From assembly GCF_000817785.2 (NCBI RefSeq), contig NZ_JTCM02000015.1:29681-93680 (forward strand): a stretch of 64,000 bases of DNA, read 5' to 3'. Positions 1-9,283 of the stretch are shown in pieces. This stretch comes from Hassallia byssoidea VB512170. GTDB lineage: Bacteria > Cyanobacteriota > Cyanobacteriia > Cyanobacteriales > Nostocaceae. The notes beneath the pieces were generated by a model. That model did no database searches, was not told the origin of the DNA, and saw only the letters and a list, made by a program, of their open reading frames with translations. Numbering within the stretch: position 1 is the first letter of the stretch; the number at the start of each line of letters is the position of its first letter. Made by a program: the position numbers and the translations under genes.

Positions 1-33
1 CCCAGCAGACATTTTTTAAATTGGATAGTGGAT

Positions 34-186
34 AGTAGAGACGCGAGGAACATCGCGTCTGTATGTGGGTAGTGGATAGTAGAGACGCGAGGAACATCGC
101 GTCTGTACGTGGTTAGTGGTTAATACAATACCCAACAACCATCAACTATCAACTATCAACTATCAACTATCAACCATCAACTAACA
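34..186. repeat. Tandem hairpins and heptamer repeat upstream of epimerase gene
   Basis: Two copies of a small hairpin with 8-base arms AGACGCGA and TCGCGTCT around GGAACA lie 44 bases apart. They are followed by a run of the heptamer CAACTAT (about 138-186) that reaches almost to the start codon of the next gene. Both elements are typical intergenic repeats of filamentous cyanobacteria. No Shine-Dalgarno sequence is seen between the repeat and the ATG at 200. Confidence 0.8.
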
Positions 187-199
187 CCCAAAACTAACA

Positions 200-1204
200 A
201 TGAACCTCCAAAACAAAACCATCCTCATCACCGGTATTGACCAATTTATCGGCTTGCGTACTGCTGAATTAGCCATAGCCCAAGGTATGAAAGTCCGGGG
301 ACTGCAAAGTTCTCCAGATAACCTGAAAAAAGTGCAACAATTGGGTGCAGAGGTGATGGTAGGTGATATTAATCATGCTGCTGTTGCCGAAGTTGCTTGC
401 GAAGAAGTTGACATAGTTTTTCATACAGCCGAACTTGCCAAAGAAGCTGGTGCAATCGACCGTTTTCGAGAGATAAATGTTAGCGGAACCGTCAACATAG
501 CTAAAGCCGCTAAAAAAGCTGGTGTTAAAACCTTTGTGCATCTTTCTAGCGGTTTAGTTTACGGTTTCAACTATCCCGATCGCGTCACCGAAGATGGACC
601 GCTTTGTGGGGAAAAAAATCCCTACTGCGAAACGAAAATAGAAGCAGAAACAGCACTTTTACAACTGAATTCTCCCCCAGATTTTGGCATCATCATCATT
701 AGACCAGGTGAAGTTTATGGACCGGGAAGTATTCCTTGGATAGTTCGACCACTTTTATTGATGCGTCAGAAGCTATTTGCTTATGTAAACGATGGTCAGG
801 GAATTATGAATCATGTGTATCTAGATAACTTGATTCATGCCATCTTTTTAGCTATAGAAAAAGAAGCACACGGAGAAATATTTAATATCACTGACGGACA
901 AGAAACTTCTTGGAAAGACTATTTCACGCATTTAGCAGAAATAGCCAAAGCACCTGCACCCTTTTCTATGTCCAAAGATGAAATTAAATTATTTGTCAAG
1001 TTGCGCTGTCAAGGACAGAAACTGTTTCGTAAAGAACCAGATATTCTGCCCGAATCTATAGATTTTATGAGCCGTCCCTATGGCTATTCGATTACTAAAG
1101 CACAAACTCTGTTAAATTATCAACCAACAATTGACTTAGCAGAAGGAATGCGACGCACACAAGAATGGATTGAACAGACAGACCTGCAAAAAGTCGTGAA
1201 ATAA
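200..1204 (+). CDS. NAD-dependent epimerase/dehydratase (extended SDR)
   Basis: This is a 334-residue extended short-chain dehydrogenase/reductase, the family that epimerises, dehydrates or reduces nucleotide sugars or steroid-like substrates with NAD(P). The N-terminal Rossmann glycine motif is TGIDQFIG (residues 11-18). The catalytic set is visible as SS (116-117) and YCETK with Tyr142 and Lys146. The C-terminal half (GEVYGPG, then NHVYLDNL) is the substrate-binding part usual in sugar epimerases. It lies 14 bases upstream of a glycosyltransferase gene on the same strand, so a role in surface polysaccharide or glycolipid synthesis is likely. The exact substrate cannot be told. The start follows a heptamer repeat without a visible ribosome binding site. 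Confidence 0.9.
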   Translation: MNLQNKTILITGIDQFIGLRTAELAIAQGMKVRGLQSSPDNLKKVQQLGAEVMVGDINHAAVAEVACEEVDIVFHTAELAKEAGAIDRFREINVSGTVNIAKAAKKAGVKTFVHLSSGLVYGFNYPDRVTEDGPLCGEKNPYCETKIEAETALLQLNSPPDFGIIIIRPGEVYGPGSIPWIVRPLLLMRQKLFAYVNDGQGIMNHVYLDNLIHAIFLAIEKEAHGEIFNITDGQETSWKDYFTHLAEIAKAPAPFSMSKDEIKLFVKLRCQGQKLFRKEPDILPESIDFMSRPYGYSITKAQTLLNYQPTIDLAEGMRRTQEWIEQTDLQKVVK

Positions 1205-1218
1205 ACGAGCGTAATCCT

Positions 1219-2208
1219 ATGACCAAAAATCAGCCACGATTGAGTATTGGACTACCTGTATATAATGGGGAAAAATTTCTCAAAGAAGCGATAGAATCAC
1301 TTTTGGCTCAGACGTTTGCTGATTTCGAGTTAATTATTTGCGATAACGCATCAACAGACAAGACAGAGGAAATTTGTAGAACATACGCAACCAAAGACAA
1401 ACGCATCCGTTATTACCGTAATGAAAGAAATATTGGGTGCGCTCCTAACTTCAATCGAGTGTTTGAATTGTCTACGGGGGAGTATTTTAAGTGGGCAGCT
1501 TATGATGATTTACATGCTCCAGATTTTATCGCTAGGTGCATTGAAATACTTGATAAAGACCCGTCAATAATTTTGTGTCACTCTCAAGCATATTTGATTG
1601 ACGAAAACAGTGATATCTTACGCACATATGATATCAAACTGAAAACAGATTCACCAAAACCCCAAGAGCGTTTTCATGAGCTTCTGACTAAGCACTTAAG
1701 CTATCAATGTTACGGGGTAATACGTGCTAGTGCTTTAAGAATTACACCCCCGATGGGAAGTTACGGTCTTGCAGATGGAATTTTCTTGTTAAGACTGGGG
1801 ATTCTTGGCAAGTTTTATGAAATAGGCGATCGCCTGTTTTTTGCCAGAATCCATCCCCAACAATCAATGAGTATGTTTTTCCCCGATTACTTGTCGTTTA
1901 CTAACAACAATACACAATACTCATCGAGTATGATACCTGATTTTTACGGGTGGTCAGTATGGTTAGATTCGGCGAATGAAGGACAAATTATATTTCCACA
2001 TTGGCGAATCTTATGGGAATATACTCTTTCCGTATGGCTGTTTCCAATGAATTTGTATCAACGAATATGTTGTCATGTTAGTTTATACAAAAAACTCAGA
2101 GGAAACGAATCTTTTTTAATTAAAGATTTGACAAAAGCCGCTCAAATGTTTTGGATTCGTTGGAGAAACTATTCAAGTCAAAAACAGCAAATAAAAACTT
2201 TCAATTAA
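1219..2208 (+). CDS. Family 2 glycosyltransferase
   Basis: This 329-residue GT-A enzyme is expected to transfer a sugar from a nucleotide donor at the inner membrane face. The N-terminus has the family signature LSIGLPVYNGEKFLKEAIES, then CDNASTDKTEE, and the metal-binding acidic motif AYDDLHAPDF near residue 95. It has no long membrane helices, although the C-terminal third contains hydrophobic stretches (around ILWEYTLSVWLFPMN) that may sit on the membrane. It follows the epimerase gene by 14 bases and is probably cotranscribed with it. The acceptor and the sugar are unknown. Confidence 0.9.
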   Translation: MTKNQPRLSIGLPVYNGEKFLKEAIESLLAQTFADFELIICDNASTDKTEEICRTYATKDKRIRYYRNERNIGCAPNFNRVFELSTGEYFKWAAYDDLHAPDFIARCIEILDKDPSIILCHSQAYLIDENSDILRTYDIKLKTDSPKPQERFHELLTKHLSYQCYGVIRASALRITPPMGSYGLADGIFLLRLGILGKFYEIGDRLFFARIHPQQSMSMFFPDYLSFTNNNTQYSSSMIPDFYGWSVWLDSANEGQIIFPHWRILWEYTLSVWLFPMNLYQRICCHVSLYKKLRGNESFLIKDLTKAAQMFWIRWRNYSSQKQQIKTFN

Positions 2209-2306
2209 TAGCGGTTTTTGTTTGCGTGTAATAAAAGCAATGAGGCACAGCATATTGTGTCTCTACAAAATAATTGCAAAAATTATCTATTCAGGAGCGA
2301 TAACTG

Positions 2307-2774
2307 ATGTTGAAGTTATCTAAAATCAGTTCTTTGTTACTCGCTATTTTAGTCAGCGCTAGCTTTGCTAAAACAGCAAATGCCCAACAAACTACAACAC
2401 TAACTGTAGTAGTTAATGGCATTAAACACCAAAAAGGTCAGATTTGCTTAGGAATTTACTCAAATGAAAAAGGATTTCCTTTAAGTACAAAGAATGTTGT
2501 CAAAAGCGCTTGCAAACCAATTACAGGAAGTTCTCTAAAAGAAAAATTTACTGGCTTAAAGCCGGGAAATTATGCTGTTGCTGTAGTTGACGATCAAAAT
2601 GGCGATCGCCAACTTAATAGAGACTTATTCGGCATCCCTAAAGAAGGCTTTGGTATTTCCAATAATCCGACAGTATCAATCACAACGGGTACCCCAAAAT
2701 TTAGCAAAGCTAGTTTTTCGCTCTCGAAAAATACCACAGTCAACATAGACATGAAATATGGACTAGATCCATAA
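2307..2774 (+). CDS. DUF2141 domain secreted protein
   Basis: This 155-residue exported protein has a signal peptide (about residues 1-26, ending SFAKTANAQQ). The mature part matches the DUF2141 pattern: a beta-rich fold with KGQICLGIYSNEKGFP, then LKPGNYAVAVVDDQNGDRQLNRDLFGIPKEGFG. The family has no assigned function and is common as a small periplasmic or outer-envelope protein. A Shine-Dalgarno-like AGGAGC lies about 10 bases before the ATG. It sits between two glycosyltransferase genes on the same strand, 26 bases before the second. Confidence 0.85.
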   Translation: MLKLSKISSLLLAILVSASFAKTANAQQTTTLTVVVNGIKHQKGQICLGIYSNEKGFPLSTKNVVKSACKPITGSSLKEKFTGLKPGNYAVAVVDDQNGDRQLNRDLFGIPKEGFGISNNPTVSITTGTPKFSKASFSLSKNTTVNIDMKYGLDP

Positions 2775-2800
2775 AACTGCATTTAAAAGCGATAAATTTA

Positions 2801-4054
2801 ATGATAGAACTGGCGATATTCCTGTCTAAATCTTTGTTAGGTTGGTTAACTATACAGATGTTTTTAGGAGTTGCTTTTTTGTTTGACTTGCACTCAAAGA
2901 GCAAAAACATCTTAGCAGATGACCAGTTGCCGAAAACAGCGGTAATTCTTTGCTTGCGCGGAGTCGATCCGTTTTTGTCGAATTGTTTGCGATCGCTCTT
3001 GAACCAAAACTATCCACAGTATGATTTAAAGTTAATCGTCGATAGTTACGAAGATCCAGCTTGGAAAATCGCCACTGATATCAGCCAACAAGCAGCAATC
3101 AACGTCCAAATCAGCCCTTTAAAAATGCGGCGTCACAATTGCAGTCTCAAATGCAGTTCCCTAGTGCAAGCTATCTCTGAGTTGGACGATTCCTACTCAT
3201 TTGTTGCCCTCATCGACACCGATACAATACCCCATCCCAATTGGTTGCGTGAATTAGTCACTCCTCTGACTCATCCCAAAATAGGCGTCACAACTGGGAA
3301 CCGTTGGTACGTACCCACAGGTAATTATTGGGGATCTATGGTACGCTACCAAGGCAACATATCCACCGTTGTGCAGATGTTCCTCTTCCGCATTCCTTGG
3401 GGTGGTAATTTGGCGCTAAAAACAGAACTATTTCGAGAAACAGGACTGCTAGATAAATGGGGACAAGCTTTAAACGAAGATAAGCTGTTATGCAAAGTTT
3501 TAAAAAAACAGAAAATGCAAGTTAAATTTGTTCCTTCTTTGATGTTAAATCGAGAAGAATGCGATTTACCCAGCTTACTCAGTTGTCTTCAACGCCAAAT
3601 ACTTTCTTCTCGACTTTATCATCCTTTATGGTCAGCGGTGATTGGTGATGTTATTTCTAGTATCTTAGTTCCTACCCTCGTCATCCTGTTAGGTTTAATG
3701 GCGTTTTTGAGTGGAGAATCGGATGCAGCATCTTTGTGCTTTAGCAGCTTCGCTATCTATACCATCGGTTTACTTTTTCTCATGCTGGGATTAGAAAAAG
3801 GCGTACACCAAGTAATTTATTTTCCAGATAAAACCACGACAAAACTATCATTTTTCATCCTCATGAAAATGCTGATAGCAATTCCCCTAACACAGTGGGT
3901 TTATGGATTAGCCTTTTTATCATCTTTGCGGACATCAACAGTCAATTGGCGCGGCATTTCTTATGAAGTCAAAGGACCTTGGAACATCCGCTTAGTAAAA
4001 TACCACCCTTATCAACTTTCCGATCAATCTGATGAGAATAAACTTTCTCTGTAG
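2801..4054 (+). CDS. Membrane-bound family 2 glycosyltransferase
   Basis: This is a 417-residue processive-type GT2. One N-terminal membrane helix (about residues 5-28) is followed by the cytoplasmic catalytic domain and three or four C-terminal helices (about residues 280-375). Catalytic motifs are the metal-binding IDTDTIPHPNW, the acidic LNEDKLLCK and the RQILSSRLYHP stretch in the position of the Q/RxxRW acceptor motif. Enzymes of this build make or elongate membrane-linked polysaccharides or glycolipids. A decayed piece of its catalytic domain is found about 1.3 kb downstream (4481-4645). A small palindrome directly after the stop codon may end transcription. Confidence 0.88.
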   Translation: MIELAIFLSKSLLGWLTIQMFLGVAFLFDLHSKSKNILADDQLPKTAVILCLRGVDPFLSNCLRSLLNQNYPQYDLKLIVDSYEDPAWKIATDISQQAAINVQISPLKMRRHNCSLKCSSLVQAISELDDSYSFVALIDTDTIPHPNWLRELVTPLTHPKIGVTTGNRWYVPTGNYWGSMVRYQGNISTVVQMFLFRIPWGGNLALKTELFRETGLLDKWGQALNEDKLLCKVLKKQKMQVKFVPSLMLNREECDLPSLLSCLQRQILSSRLYHPLWSAVIGDVISSILVPTLVILLGLMAFLSGESDAASLCFSSFAIYTIGLLFLMLGLEKGVHQVIYFPDKTTTKLSFFILMKMLIAIPLTQWVYGLAFLSSLRTSTVNWRGISYEVKGPWNIRLVKYHPYQLSDQSDENKLSL

Positions 4055-4072
4055 TAAGCACTGAAGTGCTTA
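4055..4072 (+). terminator. Hairpin after glycosyltransferase gene
   Basis: Perfect 8-base arms TAAGCACT and AGTGCTTA separated by GA start immediately after the stop codon and run into an A-rich stretch rather than a T-tract. It may act as a terminator or mRNA 3' stabiliser, but very similar small palindromes (another at about 4645-4662) are scattered repeats in cyanobacteria. Confidence 0.45.
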
Positions 4073-4256
4073 AAATAAACGTGAAAACGCCCCAAATCAA
4101 ATCATAACTTCCCCTATTTGTAAACGCCTACTTTATAAATCTAAATGTATCTGTAATTTTTAGCGCAGATACATCAGGATTTTCATCAAATATTTGCTGC
4201 GTAAATCCTCAATTTATCCGCACCAAAAGCAGCATTTTTATGAAATATTTCCTTCT

Positions 4257-4645
4257 ATGAAAAAGCAATCTCTTCGCACGGCGATTTTTACAGGATTGGC
4301 TATTATTTTGTTATTGGGGATTTACATCGCTGTACACCAGTGGATTTTATGGTTGTTACAGTCTTTCCCTAATTTTTCCGCTAATGCATTCACAACACCG
4401 CTGAATATCGCACTATTAACTCACCTCTCAAAATCAATTGTGTAGAGGTTTGGCAATATTATTCAAAAGCAACAAGCAACCACGTCCAAATTAGTTATTT
4501 GACAATAGTACGCAAAAATTGCAGTTTCAAATGCAGTTCTATCGTCCAAACCGTCTTAGAATTAAATAATTCCTACAAAGTAGTTGCCTTAGTTGATGCC
4601 AATACGGTAGTAAGCGCGATAAAAATAGAAATATTGAATTTGTAG
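4257..4645 (+). pseudogene. Chimeric remnant of the two flanking glycosyltransferase genes
   Basis: Two decayed gene pieces lie in tandem. The first (4257-4445) begins MKKQSLRTAIFTGL and keeps IAVHQWILWLLQ and FPNFSANAF. These match the start (MKKQPLRIALLTGL, IAVHQRVRWLLQ) and then, after an internal deletion of about 40 residues, the FPKFSSYAF segment of the GT4 gene at 4820. The second (4481-4645) encodes HVQISYLTIVRKNCSFKCSS and then LVDANTV, matching NVQISPLKMRRHNCSLKCSS and LIDTDTI of the GT2 gene at 2801. A shifted reading frame just before 4481 confirms decay. The remnant therefore records an old duplication of this locus followed by deletions. Confidence 0.8.
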
Positions 4646-4819
4646 TGAGCGCTTCAGCGCTCAATAATTAAACGCTGAAACCCTCATTACAGGGGAGCAG
4701 AGTACAAATACTCTGTACAACTTCAAATCTGTGTCAATGCGTAAATCCTAAGTCCAACTTTTATTAGAGCGATCGTAGTATTTCTCTCTAATAAAAAATA
4801 CCCTTTCTTTATTGGAATT

Positions 4820-6085
4820 ATGAAAAAGCAACCGCTTCGCATTGCGCTGTTGACAGGATTGTATGCTCCCTTCCTGACAGGAGTTTCCATTGCAGTACAC
4901 CAACGAGTTCGCTGGTTGTTACAGCAAGGACACGAAGTTTTTCTTATTCATCCAGAATTTAACGACAAATACCCAAAAAATGTTGGCTCGCGTCCGATGG
5001 CTGGGTTAGAAGAATTAAGAATTTTTCCCAAATTTTCTTCTTACGCATTTCCATCACAACCGTTGATGTTATATAAGTCTCTTCCGCAACCGATGCACAA
5101 TCGGTATTGGAGTGATACTGAGTTGTTGGAAAAATTTCAGCCTGACATTGTAGTGGTTGAAGAAGCACCGCAAATGAGAGGATGTTACTCGCTTTTCTTG
5201 CAAGGTTACGGTCGTCCGATTGGAACCGAATATGCAAAGCGAACCGGCACACCAATCATATCTGTTTTCCATACCGATATCATTGCTTATATTCGATATT
5301 ACTTGGGAGACGTAATTTTCAACTTATTTCGTCCAATTCTTCCCACTTTGGTTAAGCAAATGAGTGAGGCTTATGACGTCAATTACTTCTCTTCGCGGGA
5401 ACAATTGAAAAAATATCAAAGCCTGAATTCTCAACGCAGTGAATATCTTCCCTATCAAGGTATTGATTGCGAAAAATTTCACCCCCAAAACATTATTTAT
5501 AACCCGATTCCTAACGACGATCGCCCAACGCTACTTTTTGTCGGACGCATTACCCCAGAAAAGAATGTCACTCAACTTTTAGATGCATTTCCCCTCATTG
5601 CTGCTAAAATTCCTAACGTTCATCTAGTCATCGTTGGTAGCGGTCCGGCTGATGAGGAAGTCAAAAGACGCGCCCAAAAGTTTAAATCTGGTGTTACCGT
5701 CTGGGGTGAGTCGCACGGAAAAGAACTGTTAGGCTGGTTTGCACGAGCAGATATATTTGTCAACCCCTCCGTCACAGAAAACTTCTGCACCACCACTAAC
5801 GAAGCTCTAGCTTCCGGAACCCCAGTTGTTGCAGTCTATGCACCTTCAACTACAGAGCAGATATTTCCCGGTGTCAACGGTTTGCTAGCCGAACCTAATG
5901 ACACAGAAGATTTAGCCGAAAAGGTAATTGCAATCCTGGAAAATCCCGCTTTCAAAGAAGAATTGACACGGCAGGCACGCCCATCCATACTTGATTTCGA
6001 TTGGTCTGCATGTTCGCAAAAATTTGAAGATAAACTCTATGAAGTTGTTCAAGCATCGAATCGGGTTGAGGTAAAGGCTGCCTAG
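4820..6085 (+). CDS. Family 4 glycosyltransferase
   Basis: This 421-residue GT-B enzyme (GT4/GT1 superfamily) is a retaining sugar transferase. The N-terminal acceptor domain starts MKKQPLRIALLTGLYAPFLTG, with SIAVHQRVRWLLQQGHEV. The C-terminal donor domain begins near LLFVGRITPEKN and contains the EX7E element ENFCTTTNE followed by ALASGTPVVA, which binds the nucleotide-sugar. The length and order resemble mannosyl- or sulfoquinovosyl-transferase relatives, but the donor cannot be read from sequence. It is last in the polysaccharide cluster, and its 3' end runs straight into heptamer repeats. A broken copy of its 5' end lies upstream at 4257. Confidence 0.9.
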   Translation: MKKQPLRIALLTGLYAPFLTGVSIAVHQRVRWLLQQGHEVFLIHPEFNDKYPKNVGSRPMAGLEELRIFPKFSSYAFPSQPLMLYKSLPQPMHNRYWSDTELLEKFQPDIVVVEEAPQMRGCYSLFLQGYGRPIGTEYAKRTGTPIISVFHTDIIAYIRYYLGDVIFNLFRPILPTLVKQMSEAYDVNYFSSREQLKKYQSLNSQRSEYLPYQGIDCEKFHPQNIIYNPIPNDDRPTLLFVGRITPEKNVTQLLDAFPLIAAKIPNVHLVIVGSGPADEEVKRRAQKFKSGVTVWGESHGKELLGWFARADIFVNPSVTENFCTTTNEALASGTPVVAVYAPSTTEQIFPGVNGLLAEPNDTEDLAEKVIAILENPAFKEELTRQARPSILDFDWSACSQKFEDKLYEVVQASNRVEVKAA

Positions 6086-6315
6086 AAAGTGGGGAGTGGG
6101 GAGTGGGGAGTGGGAGAGTGGGGGAGTGGGGGAGTGGGAGAGTGGGGGAGAGGGGGACAAGGGGGAGCTGGGGGCAGGGGAAGCAGGGGGGGCAGGGAGC
6201 AGAGTGAGAGGAATTTTTCCCCCATTACCCATTACCCATTACCCATTACCAATTACCTATTACCCATTCCCCATTACCCATTACCCCATTCCCCATTCCC
6301 CATTCCCCATTACTT
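6086..6315. repeat. Heptamer tandem repeats (GGGAGTG then CCCATTA types)
   Basis: A run of GGGAGTG-like units (about 6089-6165) changes through a G-rich spacer to a run of CCCATTA/CCCATTC units (about 6222-6312). These are short tandemly repeated sequences of the kind known from filamentous cyanobacteria. Long open frames across the run on both strands are low-complexity artefacts. The repeat ends inside the last codons of the convergent TPR gene. Confidence 0.9.
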
Positions 6316-7557
6316 TGACAACTTCTGAATCTGCTCGGTAAAATAAGTTTCGTCATGCTTGAGTTGTTGCGCTAATTCCAGCCCTTTTTGAAAGGCTGCT
6401 AGTGCAAGAGTCGGCTCTTTGCGTTCTAGATAAATTTGCCCTATTTGGTCGTAAGCCTTCATCATGCCGTAAAAGTTGACGGCTTTCTCTTGTGTCTGTA
6501 CCAAAATTTGCCCAGTTTGCAAAGCTTCTTCTGTTTGTCCTTGGGAACGGTATAGGGCGATTAATTTTTGTAAAGCTTCGCCAGCAGTAACGTATTGTTC
6601 TTGTTGCCAAGCTGTGGTATAAGCTTCTTGATAGTTTTTGAAAGCTTCTGGAAGTAAAGTTGGATTTTCTTTGGCTAGCGATTGGTAATCTGAGCCGATC
6701 GCTAGCTTTAATTCTGGTATCTGAATTAAATTATTTTCACTTTGGTAAGATTCTATCAACTGATTGCGTATTTTTATTGATTGCTGTGGTTGTCTTCCTT
6801 GTTCGTAAATGTAAGCTAGTTGTTGCAGGTATGCTAACTGATTGATGCGATCGCCACTTTTTGCCGCAAAATTTAACAGTTGTTCGTAAGTGTCGGCAGC
6901 TTTGGTGTAATCAAACCAACTCATGTGCAGTTCCCCCATTGTTTTGAGGGTTTCAACTTCGGCTGCAACATCATTGTTTTGTCGGACTGCCGCTAAAACT
7001 TGATCGTAAGCTGCGACTGCCTCTTTAGGCGATCGCAAATTAGTATACGCGATCGCCAGCGATCGCCAAAGTTCTACATCAACTGTTGTAGATGGTGTTG
7101 TTTTGGCAAGTTTTTTTTGCTTTTGAAAGGAAGATGTTTGAATTTTTTGCAATCGCTGCATAATATAAAATATTTCTGGGCGATTGTTTTCATTCCAGGC
7201 GATCGCACCCACCCGCGATAGCGCTTGCACTTCTGCCAACGAACCTAAATAGCGACGCAAACGCAGTTCCCGATTCCAAATATCAAACGCTCCTATCTTA
7301 TCTCCAGCTTGCAGTTTAGCTGCTGCTTCTTGATTCAAATTATCCACCGCCACAGTCAAATCTTGCTGTTCAAGAACAGATAACGGCTGTTTGTTAGGTT
7401 TACGCGGTAGCAGTGGATCGGGTATAGTAAGCTCCAGCGGACTAGGCGGAAATTTATCCGCCTGTGCAGGGTTTTTTGTCTCAGCCAAAGTCAAAGAACT
7501 GCAAAACTGCCAAATTATAGCAGCAGTAATTGTCACACTTAAGCGCCGTAGCATCAT
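6310..7557 (-). CDS. Exported TPR-repeat protein
   Basis: This protein of about 415 residues has a signal peptide (MMLRRLSVTITAAIIWQFCS, cleavage probably after LTLA) and then a proline-rich linker. Helical TPR-like repeats run from about residue 75 to the end, for example YTNLRSPKEAVAAYDQVLA and YLERKEPTLALAAFQKGLEL. Such scaffolds bind partner proteins in the periplasm or at the membrane; the partner is unknown. The frame is open further upstream, but that part is only translated heptamer repeat. I therefore start at the ATG pair 7557/7554, which has an AAGGCGAGA ribosome-binding-like sequence upstream and a proper signal peptide. The gene is convergent with the GT4 gene. Confidence 0.82.
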   Translation of the reverse strand: MMLRRLSVTITAAIIWQFCSSLTLAETKNPAQADKFPPSPLELTIPDPLLPRKPNKQPLSVLEQQDLTVAVDNLNQEAAAKLQAGDKIGAFDIWNRELRLRRYLGSLAEVQALSRVGAIAWNENNRPEIFYIMQRLQKIQTSSFQKQKKLAKTTPSTTVDVELWRSLAIAYTNLRSPKEAVAAYDQVLAAVRQNNDVAAEVETLKTMGELHMSWFDYTKAADTYEQLLNFAAKSGDRINQLAYLQQLAYIYEQGRQPQQSIKIRNQLIESYQSENNLIQIPELKLAIGSDYQSLAKENPTLLPEAFKNYQEAYTTAWQQEQYVTAGEALQKLIALYRSQGQTEEALQTGQILVQTQEKAVNFYGMMKAYDQIGQIYLERKEPTLALAAFQKGLELAQQLKHDETYFTEQIQKLSK

Positions 7558-7611
7558 TGTTTTATCTCGCCTTGCTAATTGTACGGGGCATGGGGCTTTT
7601 TTAAGAGGGGA

Positions 7612-7812
7612 AAAGGGGAAAGGGGAAAGGGGAAAGGAAGACTTGGGGGAAAGGGGAAAGGGGAAAGGGTAAAGGGGGGAAGAAGTAATTTTAAACATCT
7701 GTGTGAATTTTAAATAACTCATTCCCTTTCCCCTTTCCCCTTTAACCTTTTCCCCTCCTCAAAATGCCCATTGCCCATTGCCCATTACCCATTACCCATT
7801 ACCCATTACCCA
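7612..7812. repeat. Heptamer repeats (GGGGAAA/CCCCTTT and CCCATTA types)
   Basis: The shared upstream region of two divergent genes is filled with GGGGAAA units (about 7612-7675), CCCCTTT units (about 7726-7758) and CCCATTG/CCCATTA units (about 7764-7812). The region must also hold the promoter of the TPR gene. Confidence 0.88.
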
Positions 7813-7930
7813 ATCTGTGACATTGACGAAAATAAGCGATCGTATTCTCCACAAATATAGGCAACCACAAGTTTTACAATATTTAAAGAACTCGCGTTCT
7901 TATTTTCAAGCAATCGGTTTATCATCTGTA

Positions 7931-8521
7931 ATGACACATTCTACTGATATTGCCACCTTAGCTCGCTGGATGGCGGCTGATTTTAGTAATCAAGAACAAG
8001 CTTTTGAAAATCCGCCTTTTTTTGCTCATATTCGCGTGTGTATGCGTCCCCTCCCGTTAGAATTGTTATCAGGGGTAAGTTTGTTTGTCGAACAAGCTTA
8101 CAATTATACGCTCAATGACCCCTATCGCTTGCGGGTGTTGAAGTTGCTGAACGCAGGTTCGCGCATCGAAATCGAAAATTATACTGTTAAGCAAGAAGAA
8201 AAGTTTTACGGTGCTTCCCGTAACCTACAACTCCTCAAAGAGTTAACCATCAACGATTTAGAAAAATTACCAGGCTGCAACATGATTGTTGAGTGGACTG
8301 GTAACAGCTTCAAAGGCAAAGTTGAACCAGGTAAAGGCTGCATGGTGTTTCGCTACAACAAAAACACCTATCTTGATAGTGAATTTGAGATTGACACCGA
8401 GAAATTTATTAGCCTTGACCGAGGACGAGACCCAGAAACCGATGAGCATATCTGGGGATCTGTCGCAGGACCATTTCACTTTGTCCGTTGGGACAGTTTT
8501 GCGGATGAGGTGAAAGTATAA
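7931..8521 (+). CDS. cpcT: CpcT/CpeT-family chromophore lyase
   Basis: This 196-residue protein is of the CpeT/CpcT family (DUF1001). These lyases attach phycocyanobilin or phycoerythrobilin to a beta-subunit cysteine of phycobiliproteins in the cytoplasm. Family features are LARWMAADFSNQEQAF near the N-terminus, FFAHIRVCMRPLP, FVEQAYNY and the C-terminal GPFHFVRWDSFADE. The frame is open upstream to 7778, but that stretch is translated repeat. The ATG at 7931 gives the usual family length. It stands alone rather than in a phycobilisome operon, so whether it acts on phycocyanin, phycoerythrin or another paralogous target is not decided. A strong palindrome follows the stop. Confidence 0.88.
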   Translation: MTHSTDIATLARWMAADFSNQEQAFENPPFFAHIRVCMRPLPLELLSGVSLFVEQAYNYTLNDPYRLRVLKLLNAGSRIEIENYTVKQEEKFYGASRNLQLLKELTINDLEKLPGCNMIVEWTGNSFKGKVEPGKGCMVFRYNKNTYLDSEFEIDTEKFISLDRGRDPETDEHIWGSVAGPFHFVRWDSFADEVKV

Positions 8522-8529
8522 AAAGTTAT

Positions 8530-8557
8530 GTAGAGACGCGAAATTTCGCGTCTCTAC
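8530..8557 (+). terminator. Perfect 28-base palindrome after cpcT-like gene
   Basis: Arms GTAGAGACGCGAAA and TTTCGCGTCTCTAC form a perfect hairpin without loop bases, 8 bases after the stop codon. It could stop transcription, but the same GTAGAGAC...GTCTCTAC theme recurs (26153-26181 and, in part, 37-115), so it is also a dispersed repeat. The 330 bases after it, up to the tRNA gene, hold no gene. I see only one GGACTTACGCA motif (about 8683) and one HIP1 site there. Confidence 0.55.
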
Positions 8558-8886
8558 TTTGTACGCACGATGGTACTTTTATGTCGTCAAGAAGTCGCTA
8601 TCGTCCAGAAGACATAGTTGTGCTGATTGCGCCTCCCGCCTGCGATAGAAATATAGAACGCAGCACGAAACATATTAGAATAGGACTTACGCAAAGCTTG
8701 TCGGCTTAAGAGAGCGATCGCCTTAATTCGAGTAGCGACTAGCTATTCTTAGCCAAATCCTCTTTGCAACTGCTGTTGTTATAGATGTAGAATTGCACTA
8801 CAATGGTTAAAAACTGATTTCGCATGGCTACTCAACTGCTATTCAAAAAAAAGCATATATAGTAGACAAGCAGTAAATATAAATGC

Positions 8887-8958
<72 letters not shown>

Positions 8959-9283
8959 TTTAAGAAAAACCAACGCACAAGCATTTTGAGCCATAATTTT
9001 ATTTGTGGCTTATTTGTTATAAGTCCTCCCACCGCTTGCTATGAAGTGCATTTTCACACAATACCGAGCAGGAAAGCGCATATAAGCGCAGACAGTTTTA
9101 AGTACATTTTAATGATTAACGACTCGGACATTAAGGACGCGAACGCGAAGTTGGGAAAACTGAGTCGCGTCTCAATGGCAACCAAACGGCACTGAATCGT
9201 GATTTGGCTCATGTCCTGTTAAAACATTTTATGTTCAATAATAACATTTTTGTTTTATAAAAAGCCATATGTAAAATTATTTC
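8959..9283 (+). promoter_or_regulatory. Gene-free upstream region of the MerR-like gene
   Basis: This is 325 bases without a convincing gene. The AT-rich 90 bases before the next start contain the repeated motif AACATTTT (about 9220-9255), a possible promoter or operator for the regulator that follows. An open frame that begins inside the tRNA and runs to 9195 has no protein-like composition. Confidence 0.35.

Noticed and set aside
6089..6341. Two overlapping plus-strand frames rich in Gly/Glu/Pro
   Set aside because: They translate heptamer repeats and have no protein-like composition.
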